A stretch of 64,000 nucleotides of DNA from CAIQPV01 sp963719855 (GTDB lineage: Bacteria > Pseudomonadota > Gammaproteobacteria > Burkholderiales > Gallionellaceae), in NCBI GenBank assembly GCA_963719855.1, contig CAVRDK010000001.1, forward strand, positions 744,001 to 808,000, written 5' to 3'. This document shows positions 9,385 through 17,149 of the stretch, piece after piece (the stretch's first letter is position 1; every line of letters starts with the position of its first letter). A program made the position numbers and the translations under genes. A model generated the notes under the pieces. That model had not been told where the DNA came from. It worked only from the letters and a program-made list of their open reading frames with translations, and made no database searches.

Positions 9385-9730
9385 GATCAACTCCTCTTGT
9401 AGATTCAAAATTGAAGTGCCACTCTTGCTAACAACAATGTTCAAAACTATTGCCATCCATGCTGTAGCAGCCTGTGCTCTACAAGCGCAAATGAATCGTA
9501 ATAGCCTAAAGCGCTAAATTTATGGCGCCTAAATTAACTATCTGACAGCTTCATCTGCAAGGCAATTTTTCTCGCGATGTGATCTTTTCACTATCAGAGA
9601 TATATGAAAAATACTTGACGGCCTCCTTGATCGGTTGCACTCAGCAATTAATGTTCATTCTGGCGATTCAGTAACAATTAAAATATAGGCGTTTCACCTG
9701 ATATGCGATAAGAAAATAATGAAACTCCTC

Positions 9731-9750
9731 ATCGGTGTTTGTCCTATGCC
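9731..9750 (-). repeat. GGCATAGGACAAAC repeat, copy 1
   Basis: Minus-strand sequence GGCATAGGACAAACACCGAT. It differs by one base from copy 2 (9933-9952) and copy 3 (10920-10939). With copy 2 it forms a 222-bp segment bounded by inverted 20-nt ends. Confidence 0.7.
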
Positions 9751-9932
9751 AAAGGCCAAACATGAGAGACTCCTCCGCTTGTTCATGGTTGTAGACCCTC
9801 TATTTGCTGTATTTCAAGAACGAATCCAGATGGTATTTTCAACCAGTGGCTTACGTTATTTTTTCGCGCAGGCCTGATTGATTCGCAGAGCGATGCGCAT
9901 CTCCTCATCCTTGCTCCAGGTCGGTGATCAAT

Positions 9933-9952
9933 GGCATAGGACAAACACTGAT
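9933..9952 (+). repeat. GGCATAGGACAAAC repeat, copy 2
   Basis: Plus-strand GGCATAGGACAAACACTGAT. It is inverted relative to copy 1, about 190 bp upstream of the small gene at 10142. Confidence 0.7.
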
Positions 9953-10141
9953 TGGGAATCACCGACTCTTCTTAAGCCGAATTGCCTAGGTATTCCGGCA
10001 TATATGATTATTTCTCTCTGCGGCGTATTCTTCACCCCCCTGATTTAAACGGGTGTTCTCTGTAAACACTCATAGTTTAATCGTACTGAAATATTCCTCA
10101 GTTATCTTGATAATTTTGAGCATAAAATATCGGGGTGAGAA

Positions 10142-10324
10142 ATGATCACTGAACAGCAACGCACAGACGTGTACAACGCAGTTAAGCAAAAGCAGTTAGA
10201 CCCTCTCTACAAGTATTCGCCAGAGGAAAATTATGCCATTAACGCTGTACTTGATGCTGACCTCTCAGAATATTTTGCGATAAGTAATAATTGTGAAGAC
10301 GCACAACGTACGGATGTCCATTGA
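10142..10324 (+). CDS. Small hypothetical protein
   Basis: A 60-residue acidic protein starting MITEQQRTDVYNAVKQKQLD. A GGTGAG ribosome-binding site stands 4-5 bases before the ATG. The first half is predicted helical and there is no signal peptide or membrane segment. The terminal QRTDVH echoes the QRTDVY near the N-terminus, a short internal repeat. Family not recognised. It is followed at 116 bp by another small gene on the same strand. Confidence 0.5.
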   Translation: MITEQQRTDVYNAVKQKQLDPLYKYSPEENYAINAVLDADLSEYFAISNNCEDAQRTDVH

Positions 10325-10439
10325 TTCATTGCTGCCAGTCAGTGTTGTAAAATGCTTTACATAAAGCGGATGCTGCAACACAGACCTAACTCAATGACTG
10401 AAGTTGCATAAAATTTCATTCGCTTTTTGGAGATAATAT

Positions 10440-10745
10440 ATGGACGCCACACAAGTCTTAGCCGAAAACGGTATTGCATATATGCCTGCTCGTATTGCAG
10501 AACTTGCCGCGAGTGGATATGCAATAGATTTTACAGATGCATATACTTTATTTGTCAATGGGAACTTCCCTACTGTTGCCGCAAGTATAGATGAAGTCTT
10601 CGAAAAGTTATTTGAGTTTGACAATGTAGATACCACCGGGATGCCCGTGGTTGTGTATAAATTAGGTGAGAAATTTGTTGCCTGGTATGATCAAGAAACA
10701 GCACAGGGATTTGTGCAAAAGAACTCTTGCGAACTGGGGTTCTAA
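10440..10745 (+). CDS. Hypothetical protein, 101 residues
   Basis: Soluble protein beginning MDATQVLAENGIAYMPARIA. A TTGGAGA ribosome-binding site precedes the ATG. Residues about 20-60 look like an alpha/beta unit (GYAIDFTDAYTLFVNG) and the end is beta-rich (GMPVVVYKLGEKFVAWYDQE). No catalytic motif, signal peptide or membrane helix is apparent and I do not recognise the family. Codon use and the ribosome-binding site support a real gene. Confidence 0.65.
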   Translation: MDATQVLAENGIAYMPARIAELAASGYAIDFTDAYTLFVNGNFPTVAASIDEVFEKLFEFDNVDTTGMPVVVYKLGEKFVAWYDQETAQGFVQKNSCELGF

Positions 10746-11083
10746 TGCGTCATAAGATTCTGCAATGGCTCATCACGAAATGCCTGCTCCGCGCAGTTAA
10801 AATAATTTGCCTGAACGCAAAACTCGAAGGGCAGCTTGTGGCAGCAAATATGGAGACATGAAGTTCGATTGTGCGCCAAAAGCCGCCATCTGATAGCGTT
10901 ATCCATATGGCTCGCTGATGGCATAGGACAAACGCCGATGGCTTAAAAACCGTTGCGCAACCATAATGGCAACTTGCTATCCTGACAACGAACAAAAGTG
11001 GACAGCTATGACGGAACGGGGCAAATCTCTGATGCGTGCCGACCCTTTTAATCTTCGACGGTAAATCTGATTACTGCAGAACT
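10746..11083. other. Intergenic region with third 20-nt repeat
   Basis: No gene is supported on either strand, although overlapping short frames exist on the minus strand. It holds repeat copy 3 at 10920-10939, about 145 bp before the PilZ gene start. Confidence 0.5.
10920..10939 (+). repeat. GGCATAGGACAAAC repeat, copy 3
   Basis: Plus-strand GGCATAGGACAAACGCCGAT, matching copies 1 and 2 apart from the two variable positions near the 3' end. It is upstream of a PilZ-domain gene. Confidence 0.7.
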
Positions 11084-11557
11084 ATGTCCGACGAAAATAA
11101 AACTGATTCCGCATCAGGTAATGCTCCCGATTTATCGCAAAACATTGACGATATGCTTGCATCGTTATCGCCACAAAAATCGACGGGCGCAGGAGCAAGA
11201 AAAGATCAACGTAAAGCGCCGCGTTTCAGGGTTAATTGGCATGCCGATATCCTCATTGATGACCAAGTCGCATATCAATGCTTCATCCACGACATTTCTA
11301 CTCTAGGTGCATCTGTTTTCCTGAATACCAACTTGCATACAAATAAATGCACGCTCCACATTCATGTCCCGCCGCTCGATTTAAAAAGCAAGCCCCATAT
11401 CATAGAAGCAACTGGAAAGCTTGTTTACGTTGTCTTTGATGGCAATCAACAACTTTTCCGTGTAGCTATTAACTTTCTCAGTTTTCGTCCGGAATCTGAT
11501 CTGGCATACCTTGGTGAACGTTTAACCAGATACCATTCAAGAATCCCTGAACCTTAG
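11084..11557 (+). CDS. PilZ-domain protein
   Basis: A 157-residue cytoplasmic protein with one PilZ domain, the common c-di-GMP receptor fold. Residues about 40-60 carry the RKAPRFRVNW block (RxxxR-type c-di-GMP-binding arginines), followed by DISTLGASVF in place of the canonical D/NxSxxG motif, here HDISTLGA with both Asp-Ile-Ser and Gly retained. The first 35 residues are acidic and probably disordered. ATG 11084 was chosen; a GTG at 11036 would add an unlikely N-terminus. It stands next to the chemotaxis gene cluster, which fits a role in motility control. Target unknown. Confidence 0.82.
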   Translation: MSDENKTDSASGNAPDLSQNIDDMLASLSPQKSTGAGARKDQRKAPRFRVNWHADILIDDQVAYQCFIHDISTLGASVFLNTNLHTNKCTLHIHVPPLDLKSKPHIIEATGKLVYVVFDGNQQLFRVAINFLSFRPESDLAYLGERLTRYHSRIPEP

Positions 11558-11734
11558 AGAGCATCTTCAAATGTCGTCGCCCTGCTAAATTTTGACGAGA
11601 AATAAATTATTGTCGTTCTAACTCACCAGTGCCCTGAACCGCCTTCTGCAAGCGGTGATCGTCAACGCTGGCTATCCACTTTAGTGAGATTTGAAGAACT
11701 GCTCGGGGCCGTTATGTAAAGCTTCGAATCAATG

Positions 11735-12829
11735 CTATCTGCCAGAAATCATGGCGTGGACTGCGCTGATTTTTCCGGCAATCTGGTGCAGCGGAATTTC
11801 TTCGCATACCGCCCCCAGTTTCATCGCCTCTTTCGGCATTCCGTACACCACGCAGGTATCCTCGTTTTCCCCGAAGGTATAGGCTCCCGCATCGCGCATT
11901 TCCTTGAGGCCGCGTGCCCCATCGTCGCCCATTCCGGTCATGATGATTCCAAGCGCATTCTTGCCGGCAAACTTGGCAACCGAGCGGAATAACACGTCCA
12001 CCGATGGCCGATGGCGATTCACTAGAGGCCCTTCTACAACTTCTACGTGATATTGCGCGCCGCTTCGCTTGATCATCATATGTTTGCCGCCCGGGGCAAT
12101 CAACGCACGACCGGGAATCACGCGATCATTATTCTTGGCTTCCAGCACTTCGATCTGGCACAGGCTGTCCAATCGTTGCGCAAAGGCTGCGGTAAACATT
12201 TCGGGCATGTGTTGCACGATCACGATGCCCGCACAAATACGCGGCAACGCAGTCAGCACGACTTCCAGAGCCTGTGTGCCGCCGGTGGAAGTGCCAATGG
12301 CAATAATCTGCTCGGAGGTCTGCCCCAGACGGACTGCGCTGGGCGGTGCTAGCATGGCGTCAGCATTGAGTTTTGGGCTGACACTGACTGGCCGTTGCGT
12401 GGTAGTGTCCACCAGTCGGCGCACATTGGCGCGGGAGGCTGCCTTGACGGCTTCCACGAGGTCGTTGGACGCGTCTTCCTGCAGAAAACGTTTTACACCC
12501 ATCTTGGGTTTGGTGATGATGCTGGTGGCGCCAGACGCAAGCGCCTGCATGGTCGCCTGAGCACCTTTTTCAGTGAGAGTGGAACAGATCACCACCGGCG
12601 TCGGACGCTCGGCCATGATCTTATGCAGGAAGGTGAGACCATCCATGCGCGGCATTTCGATATCGAGCACAATTACATCCGGCCACTGTATTTTCATCTT
12701 TTCCATGGCGAAAAGGGGATCCATAGCTGTGCCGATAACTTGAATAGCCGGATCGGACTCCAGCACCTGTTTGACAACCTCGCGTACCACGGCGGAATCG
12801 TCCACGATCAAGACTTTTATTTTTCCCAT
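11735..12829 (-). CDS. cheB: Chemotaxis protein-glutamate methylesterase/glutamine deamidase
   Basis: Removes methyl groups from chemoreceptor glutamates during adaptation. The 364-residue protein has an N-terminal receiver domain ([15 protein letters not shown]; phospho-acceptor Asp in [13 protein letters not shown] near residue 56) joined to a C-terminal methylesterase domain. The catalytic triad is visible as Ser in [10 protein letters not shown], His in VQHMPEMFT and Asp in MTGMGDDGA. Its ATG overlaps the cheD stop by one base (TAATG), so it is translationally coupled in the order cheR-cheD-cheB. Confidence 0.97.
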   Translation of the reverse strand: MGKIKVLIVDDSAVVREVVKQVLESDPAIQVIGTAMDPLFAMEKMKIQWPDVIVLDIEMPRMDGLTFLHKIMAERPTPVVICSTLTEKGAQATMQALASGATSIITKPKMGVKRFLQEDASNDLVEAVKAASRANVRRLVDTTTQRPVSVSPKLNADAMLAPPSAVRLGQTSEQIIAIGTSTGGTQALEVVLTALPRICAGIVIVQHMPEMFTAAFAQRLDSLCQIEVLEAKNNDRVIPGRALIAPGGKHMMIKRSGAQYHVEVVEGPLVNRHRPSVDVLFRSVAKFAGKNALGIIMTGMGDDGARGLKEMRDAGAYTFGENEDTCVVYGMPKEAMKLGAVCEEIPLHQIAGKISAVHAMISGR

Positions 12830-13344
12830 TAGCGCACCATTAAGTTTTCTGTTTTCCTGTGATCTACATGGATCATTCTTACTTCACCGCTCCACACATC
12901 AAATGCGATCTTGCGATGACCAAAGCTGCCGAGGTGGTCATATGCCACGGTGAATCCATAATTATCGAGCAGACTGTGCGCCATCTCGATATTTTGTTTT
13001 CCAATGTCCATTTTACTCGACGCCTGATCATTGAACATATTTCCGCCGCCATATACGTTCACCTGATATTGGGCAGGTACAGTATGGCGTTTCTTAAGTT
13101 CGAGCGTAAACAATTCCATTGCTTCATCGCCGTATTTTCCATCCAGTGCAAGATTGCCGCGTGGCTGATTGCGGCTGGGCAGCATGTAATGGCACATCCC
13201 GCCGTGGGCAAGCAAAGGATGCCACAGGGTGATCGAAACACAGGAGCCCAGCAAGGTGGTAATGCGCAGCTTCCCCTCCCCGAAACAAAAATCACCCGGC
13301 CTGAGATAGACCTCGCGGATGGAGTCCGTCATTTTCATGCTCAC
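12829..13344 (-). CDS. cheD: Chemoreceptor glutamine deamidase CheD
   Basis: Deamidates receptor glutamines and can interact with CheC-type phosphatases. The 171-residue protein shows the family signature: [11 protein letters not shown] with the catalytic Cys and [11 protein letters not shown] with the catalytic His, then YGGGNMF. The GTG at 13344 overlaps the cheR stop codon; an ATG at 13338 is an alternative start. A second, different CheD is encoded divergently at 15090-15680, so the genome carries two deamidase paralogues within 2 kb. Confidence 0.95.
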   Translation of the reverse strand: MSMKMTDSIREVYLRPGDFCFGEGKLRITTLLGSCVSITLWHPLLAHGGMCHYMLPSRNQPRGNLALDGKYGDEAMELFTLELKKRHTVPAQYQVNVYGGGNMFNDQASSKMDIGKQNIEMAHSLLDNYGFTVAYDHLGSFGHRKIAFDVWSGEVRMIHVDHRKTENLMVR

Positions 13345-14150
13345 AGCCTCCTGTAGACGGTAGGCTTTTCCTGTGTCAGGGCGCTGGTAATACCGTTCAG
13401 AGATTCAGAATGGCCGACGATAAAATAGCCGCCGTTCTTCATACACGGAATCAGATTAGCGACAACGCGCTGCTTGGTCGGGATATCGAAGTAGATGAGC
13501 ACATTGCGCAAAAAAATCACATCGAATTCACCTGTCTTTCTCATCCCTTCAACATTCAAATTCAATTGCTCAAAACTCACATGCTGGCGCAATTTCTTGT
13601 CGATCAGGAGAGTGCCTTCCTGCTCGCCCTTACCCTTCAAACAATATTTTTTCAGGTACTGGGTGGGGATTTTTTCTGCCTCGGCTATGCGATATTGCCC
13701 ACGCCGTGCCTGCTCAAGCACGGAATTGCTGATGTCGGTGCCGAGAATTTCCCATGCCCCTCCCTCCCCCAGCTTGTCGGCCAAAATCATGGCGATGGTA
13801 TAAGCCTCCGCGCCGACGGACGAGGCGGCGCTCCACACGCGAAACGTCTGCCCCTGTTTAATGGCGGATGGAACGATTTGTTTGAGGAAATCGAAATGCT
13901 GCGGCTCGCGAAAGAAATAGGTTTCGTTGGTGGTGAGCAAGTCCACCATGAACTGTAGCTCATCGGCATGGGCAACATCGGTTACATACTTGAAATATTG
14001 CGTGTAATTAACCAAGCCCAGTGCGGTAAGCCGCTTGGACAGCCTGCCGGTGAGCAGCACTTTTTTGGCATCAGTGAGCGTAATGCCGGCAATGTCATAG
14101 AGCAGGCTGCTCAAACGCTTGAACTCCGTGTCGTTGATTTCGTAACTCAT
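13341..14150 (-). CDS. cheR: Chemotaxis protein-glutamate O-methyltransferase
   Basis: Methylates receptor glutamates using S-adenosylmethionine. The 269-residue protein has the N-terminal helical CheR domain (residues about 10-70) and the SAM-binding domain: ETYFFREPQHF, then FRVWSAASSVGAEAYTIAMI, where most CheR have WSAACSTGEE, so the usual Cys and Glu are replaced by Ser and Ala. DVIFLRNVLIYFD follows near residue 210, and GGYFIVGHSESL near the end. First gene of a coupled cheR-cheD-cheB set lying 14 bp after an HDOD gene. Confidence 0.95.
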   Translation of the reverse strand: MSYEINDTEFKRLSSLLYDIAGITLTDAKKVLLTGRLSKRLTALGLVNYTQYFKYVTDVAHADELQFMVDLLTTNETYFFREPQHFDFLKQIVPSAIKQGQTFRVWSAASSVGAEAYTIAMILADKLGEGGAWEILGTDISNSVLEQARRGQYRIAEAEKIPTQYLKKYCLKGKGEQEGTLLIDKKLRQHVSFEQLNLNVEGMRKTGEFDVIFLRNVLIYFDIPTKQRVVANLIPCMKNGGYFIVGHSESLNGITSALTQEKPTVYRRL

Positions 14151-14164
14151 AATGTGGAGTCCGC

Positions 14165-15001
14165 CTAGAACTGCAATGCCGCAGTCAGCGAACTGACTTC
14201 TTCTGCCGCTTCTTTAAGAATAAGGCTAAGCGTTTCCTCACCAATTACTATTTCGATACTGGCAACACCTTTATCAACCTCCCTGCCTTCCAATTGATGC
14301 AATGGAGACGACACCGTGCTGAGCTCTTCAGCAAGCAGCAAAGTATCCGCCAGCGTCACAGGCGGCATGGCAAGAAATCCGTCCCAGAATGTCTCAATGG
14401 TAGCTGCCACCGATTCCGGCACCGACAGCTTATTCAGCACTGCTCGGCCTACTTCGATTTCACCGTATTCAAGCCAGTCCGTGAAATCGCCATCCAGCAA
14501 ACCCGGAAAATCCCCGGCGCGGGAAAGCATATAAAAACCGCCGATCTCGTGGATGATGCCGGCGAACATGGCAGTCTCCGGATCCTGATGGGTTACGTGA
14601 CGTGCTATCGCATGTGCAAGTGAAGAAACATGGGCAGTGTGTTCCCACAGTTTATTTACTAGCTCTTGGTGCTTATGGTCCGTCGATGCCCCTGCCATCT
14701 GGCGCGTCACCAAAGCCATCGCCAATGAGCGCACCGTACTGAACCCGAGCCGGGCCACTGCTATGCGCACATCGGTAATCTCCTGTCCGGAACGATTGTA
14801 GACCACGGAATTGGCGATGGCGATTACCCGCGCCGCGAGAAGCGGCTCCGCCTGAATCAGCTTGGCTGCAGTATCCAAAAGACAGTCTGGATCGTCGAGA
14901 GCCTGACGCACCTTAAGCGCCACTTGGGCACCGGTCGGGAACGCCAACTCGCCCTGTGCAACCTGGCTTGCGATTGTCTTGAAAGTCTCGCGTTTATCCA
15001 T
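14165..15001 (-). CDS. HDOD-domain signalling protein
   Basis: A 278-residue cytoplasmic protein with an HDOD domain spanning residues about 15-215: FPTGAQVALKVRQALDDPD, ARVIAIANSVVYNR, VARLGFSTVRSLAMALV, and a residual HD-like FAGIIHEIGGFYML. HDOD proteins lack phosphodiesterase metal ligands and act as signalling adaptors, often in motility or c-di-GMP networks. It precedes cheR by 14 bp on the same strand and so probably belongs to the chemotaxis operon. ATG 15001 was chosen; the longer frame from 15046 would be translated through a perfect 36-bp palindrome, which looks like a regulatory site. Confidence 0.88.
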   Translation of the reverse strand: MDKRETFKTIASQVAQGELAFPTGAQVALKVRQALDDPDCLLDTAAKLIQAEPLLAARVIAIANSVVYNRSGQEITDVRIAVARLGFSTVRSLAMALVTRQMAGASTDHKHQELVNKLWEHTAHVSSLAHAIARHVTHQDPETAMFAGIIHEIGGFYMLSRAGDFPGLLDGDFTDWLEYGEIEVGRAVLNKLSVPESVAATIETFWDGFLAMPPVTLADTLLLAEELSTVSSPLHQLEGREVDKGVASIEIVIGEETLSLILKEAAEEVSSLTAALQF

Positions 15002-15005
15002 GGGA

Positions 15006-15041
15006 TGTATTCTACATGCAATATATTGCATGTAGAATACA
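15006..15041. promoter_or_regulatory. 36-bp perfect palindrome before HDOD gene
   Basis: The 18-nt half TGTATTCTACATGCAATA is followed directly by its exact reverse complement. It ends five bases before the HDOD start codon and lies 49 bp before the divergent cheD paralogue. It is long enough for a dimeric or tetrameric repressor operator or for an RNA cruciform/hairpin that would cover the HDOD ribosome-binding region. The protein that would bind is unknown. Confidence 0.6.
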
Positions 15042-15089
15042 GACATTGGTAAACAACGACAATGCCTTAAATGTCCCGCCCCCTACTCC

Positions 15090-15680
15090 ATGATCAACGA
15101 ACCCCATCAGACAGGCAAGGATTTCGAACGCATCGCCAGGAATATCAATCCCGGCGGGTGGGCGATTGAGACCGAGCGTCCAATCTCCACCCTGCTCGGT
15201 TCCTGTGTTGCCGTCTGTCTGTTCGACCCGAAACTGAAACTCGGAGGCATGAATCATTTCCTGCTACCGAGCCGCACAGGTGCCGCCAACTCCGATATTG
15301 ACGTGATTATGAATGGCGATTATTCGATGGAAGTGTTGGTCAACGGGCTGCTCAACAAGGGTGCCCATAAATCCAGACTGATCGCCAAAGCTTTCGGTGG
15401 CGGAACCATCGTCAGCTCTATCCGCATGGCAATAGGCGAACGCAACTCGGCGTTCGCCCACGAATGGCTGGAACGTGAGGGCATCCCGCTCGTCGCCTCC
15501 GATTTCAACGGCCCATGGTCGCGCAAGGTAGTCTTCGTACCCCAAAGCGGCGATGCTTTCTGTCGGCGCATTCCGACTACTCAGGCCAACGCTGCCGATG
15601 TGGCCAAGGCGGAGCAGGCATACGAACGTTCGCTGACTTTGTCAAAGAAAGAAACAGTAAAAAAGATCGAACTGTTCTGA
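15090..15680 (+). CDS. Second CheD-family receptor deamidase
   Basis: A 196-residue CheD paralogue: ISTLLGSCVAVCLFD holds the catalytic Cys, GGMNHFLLPSR the His, and FGGGTIVSS the glycine turn. It differs from the first CheD by a longer N-terminus and a C-terminal tail of about 30 charged residues. It is transcribed divergently from the HDOD-cheRDB genes. Two CheD proteins may serve different receptor sets; this is inference. Confidence 0.9.
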   Translation: MINEPHQTGKDFERIARNINPGGWAIETERPISTLLGSCVAVCLFDPKLKLGGMNHFLLPSRTGAANSDIDVIMNGDYSMEVLVNGLLNKGAHKSRLIAKAFGGGTIVSSIRMAIGERNSAFAHEWLEREGIPLVASDFNGPWSRKVVFVPQSGDAFCRRIPTTQANAADVAKAEQAYERSLTLSKKETVKKIELF

Positions 15681-16284
15681 CAACCAGAATATTAGAGGCA
15701 GATTTTTGCGCCCGTCTGCTAAAATTACAATGTATTCTGTAAGTGCATGAATAAGCACAAAATATTAGATACGCCATAGACAAGTTCATATATTAGTGTA
15801 TCATCATCAAAAATGGCGATTGCCAACTAAATACATGAAATAAATCAACATGTTGCAATGACTCAGCCATCCACCCATTGAGTGACGATCTTCAGCTTGG
15901 CATCTATTTGAATATTTTGTGTTTTTTGTGGATCAACTGCTTTTTTAGTATCATGCACAATTATGTCTCTGTTAATTTCGCTCTCGGCTTGCGCGCCCTA
16001 CAAGCCATTTTTTAGTTAGGAAACGCAGACTTATTCGCTCAGCCCACCAACTATATTGAACGGCTGGACATTATTGCGATGAACAATGATGATGAGAATG
16101 CAACGGATGACGACTGAACTGCAAATCAAGCAACGAAGCATTCTCAATGCTGGGCGCTTATGCGCATTGGGCTATGAAAGTGATTGCACAACTTGATAAA
16201 TCGAATTCACATTAAGGAGAATGAAGAAATGATGTTACCAGCAACAACAGGCTTTAACTACCTGCTAAAAGGATGAGCCGCGCT
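15681..16284. other. Intergenic region upstream of sspA
   Basis: About 600 AT-rich bases with no recognised gene. The only candidate coding element is the very short frame at 16229-16276, listed separately. Confidence 0.5.
16229..16276 (+). CDS. Possible 15-residue leader peptide before sspA
   Basis: AAGGAG precedes an ATG at 16229 that opens MMLPATTGFNYLLKG and stops with TGA at 16274-16276, inside the sspA ribosome-binding region. It may only be chance. If real it would couple leader translation to sspA. Confidence 0.25.
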   Translation: MMLPATTGFNYLLKG

Positions 16285-16884
16285 ATGATGACGCTATACT
16301 CGGGAACGACAGACCCGTTCAGCCAACGTTGCCGTTTCGTGCTGTTTGAAAAAGGCATGGATTTTCAGGTTATCGATGTGGACATGTTCAACAAGCCGGA
16401 AGACCTCGCGGTAATCAATCCGTACAACAAGGTGCCGGTGTTGGTGGAGCGCGATCTTGTGCTGTATGAGGCCAACATCATCAACGAATACATCGACGAG
16501 CGCTTCCCGCACCCGCAACTGATGCCCGCCGACCCGGTGATGCGCGCCCGCGCGCGCCTGTTCCTGCACCGCTTCGAGAATGAGTTGTTCTGCCACATCG
16601 ACGCCATCGAACACGGCCAGCAAAAAGCTGCGGACAAGGCGCGACAGACGATACGAGATAATCTGACGCAAATCTCGGTGCTGTTTGTCAAGCAGAAATA
16701 CATGCTGGGTGACGAGTTTTCCATGCTGGACGTAGCCATTGCACCGCTACTGTGGCGGCTGGATCATTATGGCATCCAACTTGGCAAGGAAGCCGCACCG
16801 CTGATGAAATATGCCGAGCGTATATTCTCGCGCCCGGCTTATATCGAAGCGATGACGCCTGCCGAAAAAGCGATGCGCAAGTAA
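16285..16884 (+). CDS. sspA: Stringent starvation protein A
   Basis: RNA-polymerase-associated protein with a glutathione-S-transferase fold but no known transferase activity; it alters transcription under starvation and acid stress. The N-terminal thioredoxin-like half reads MMTLYSGTTDPFSQRCRFVL and KGMDFQVIDVDMFNKPEDLA, with the NPYNKVPVLVERDL block, and the C-terminal half is helical. The start MMTLYSG matches the family; AAGGA lies about 11 bases before it. A longer start at 16273 adds four residues. It is monocistronic here, followed by an inverted-repeat element. Confidence 0.93.
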   Translation: MMTLYSGTTDPFSQRCRFVLFEKGMDFQVIDVDMFNKPEDLAVINPYNKVPVLVERDLVLYEANIINEYIDERFPHPQLMPADPVMRARARLFLHRFENELFCHIDAIEHGQQKAADKARQTIRDNLTQISVLFVKQKYMLGDEFSMLDVAIAPLLWRLDHYGIQLGKEAAPLMKYAERIFSRPAYIEAMTPAEKAMRK

Positions 16885-16998
16885 ATACGTGAGCTTGGCC
16901 TCTTGAAGATCGAGTTAAGAAGACGGTAGAAGTTGATTGCTTCCGCATTGACACAAGATTCAAGAGGGCTTGCAGGTGGCCAACAACTAGCTTAGTTA

Positions 16999-17141
16999 AG
17001 GGAGCCTCTATAAATCCAATTTTCTAAGTCAGACAAGGCGCGATTAAAAAATTGCGACGACGCATATACCTGATATGTTAGAAGTAATTTTTTATGAGCA
17101 ACGCAGTATGGTGACTAAAATTGGATTTATAGAGGTTCCCT
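16999..17141. repeat. 143-bp inverted-repeat (MITE-like) element, copy 1
   Basis: Ends are near-perfect inverted repeats of at least 25 bp (left AGGGAGCCTCTATAAATCC..., right its complement with one mismatch). The internal sequence (GACAAGGCGCGA, TTGCGACG, CATATACCTGATATGT, AGTAATTTTTT, GAGCAACGC) is shared with copy 2 at 21675-21817. TTAA flanks both ends (16996-16999 and 17141-17144) and could be a target duplication or part of the repeat. No coding capacity. It ends 8 bp before the cimA start codon. Confidence 0.75.
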
Positions 17142-17149
17142 TAAATTAG

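Larger units (their letters stand above)
9385..10141. other. 757-bp intergenic region with inverted 20-nt repeat pair
   Basis: No convincing gene. The main structure is an inverted pair of 20-nt repeats at 9731-9750 and 9933-9952, listed separately. A 52-codon frame from ATG 9719 to 9877 exists (starting MKLLIGVCPMPKAKHERLL), but it lacks a good ribosome-binding site and runs through one repeat, so it is not called. Confidence 0.5.

Noticed and set aside
9719..9877. 52-codon plus-strand frame
   Set aside because: Weak initiation and passes through one copy of the 20-nt repeat; could be coincidental.
10920..10950. Sigma-28 promoter reading of the 20-nt repeat (GCCGAT part)
   Set aside because: No TAAA-type -35 at the right distance and the GCCGAT part is the variable end of the repeat.
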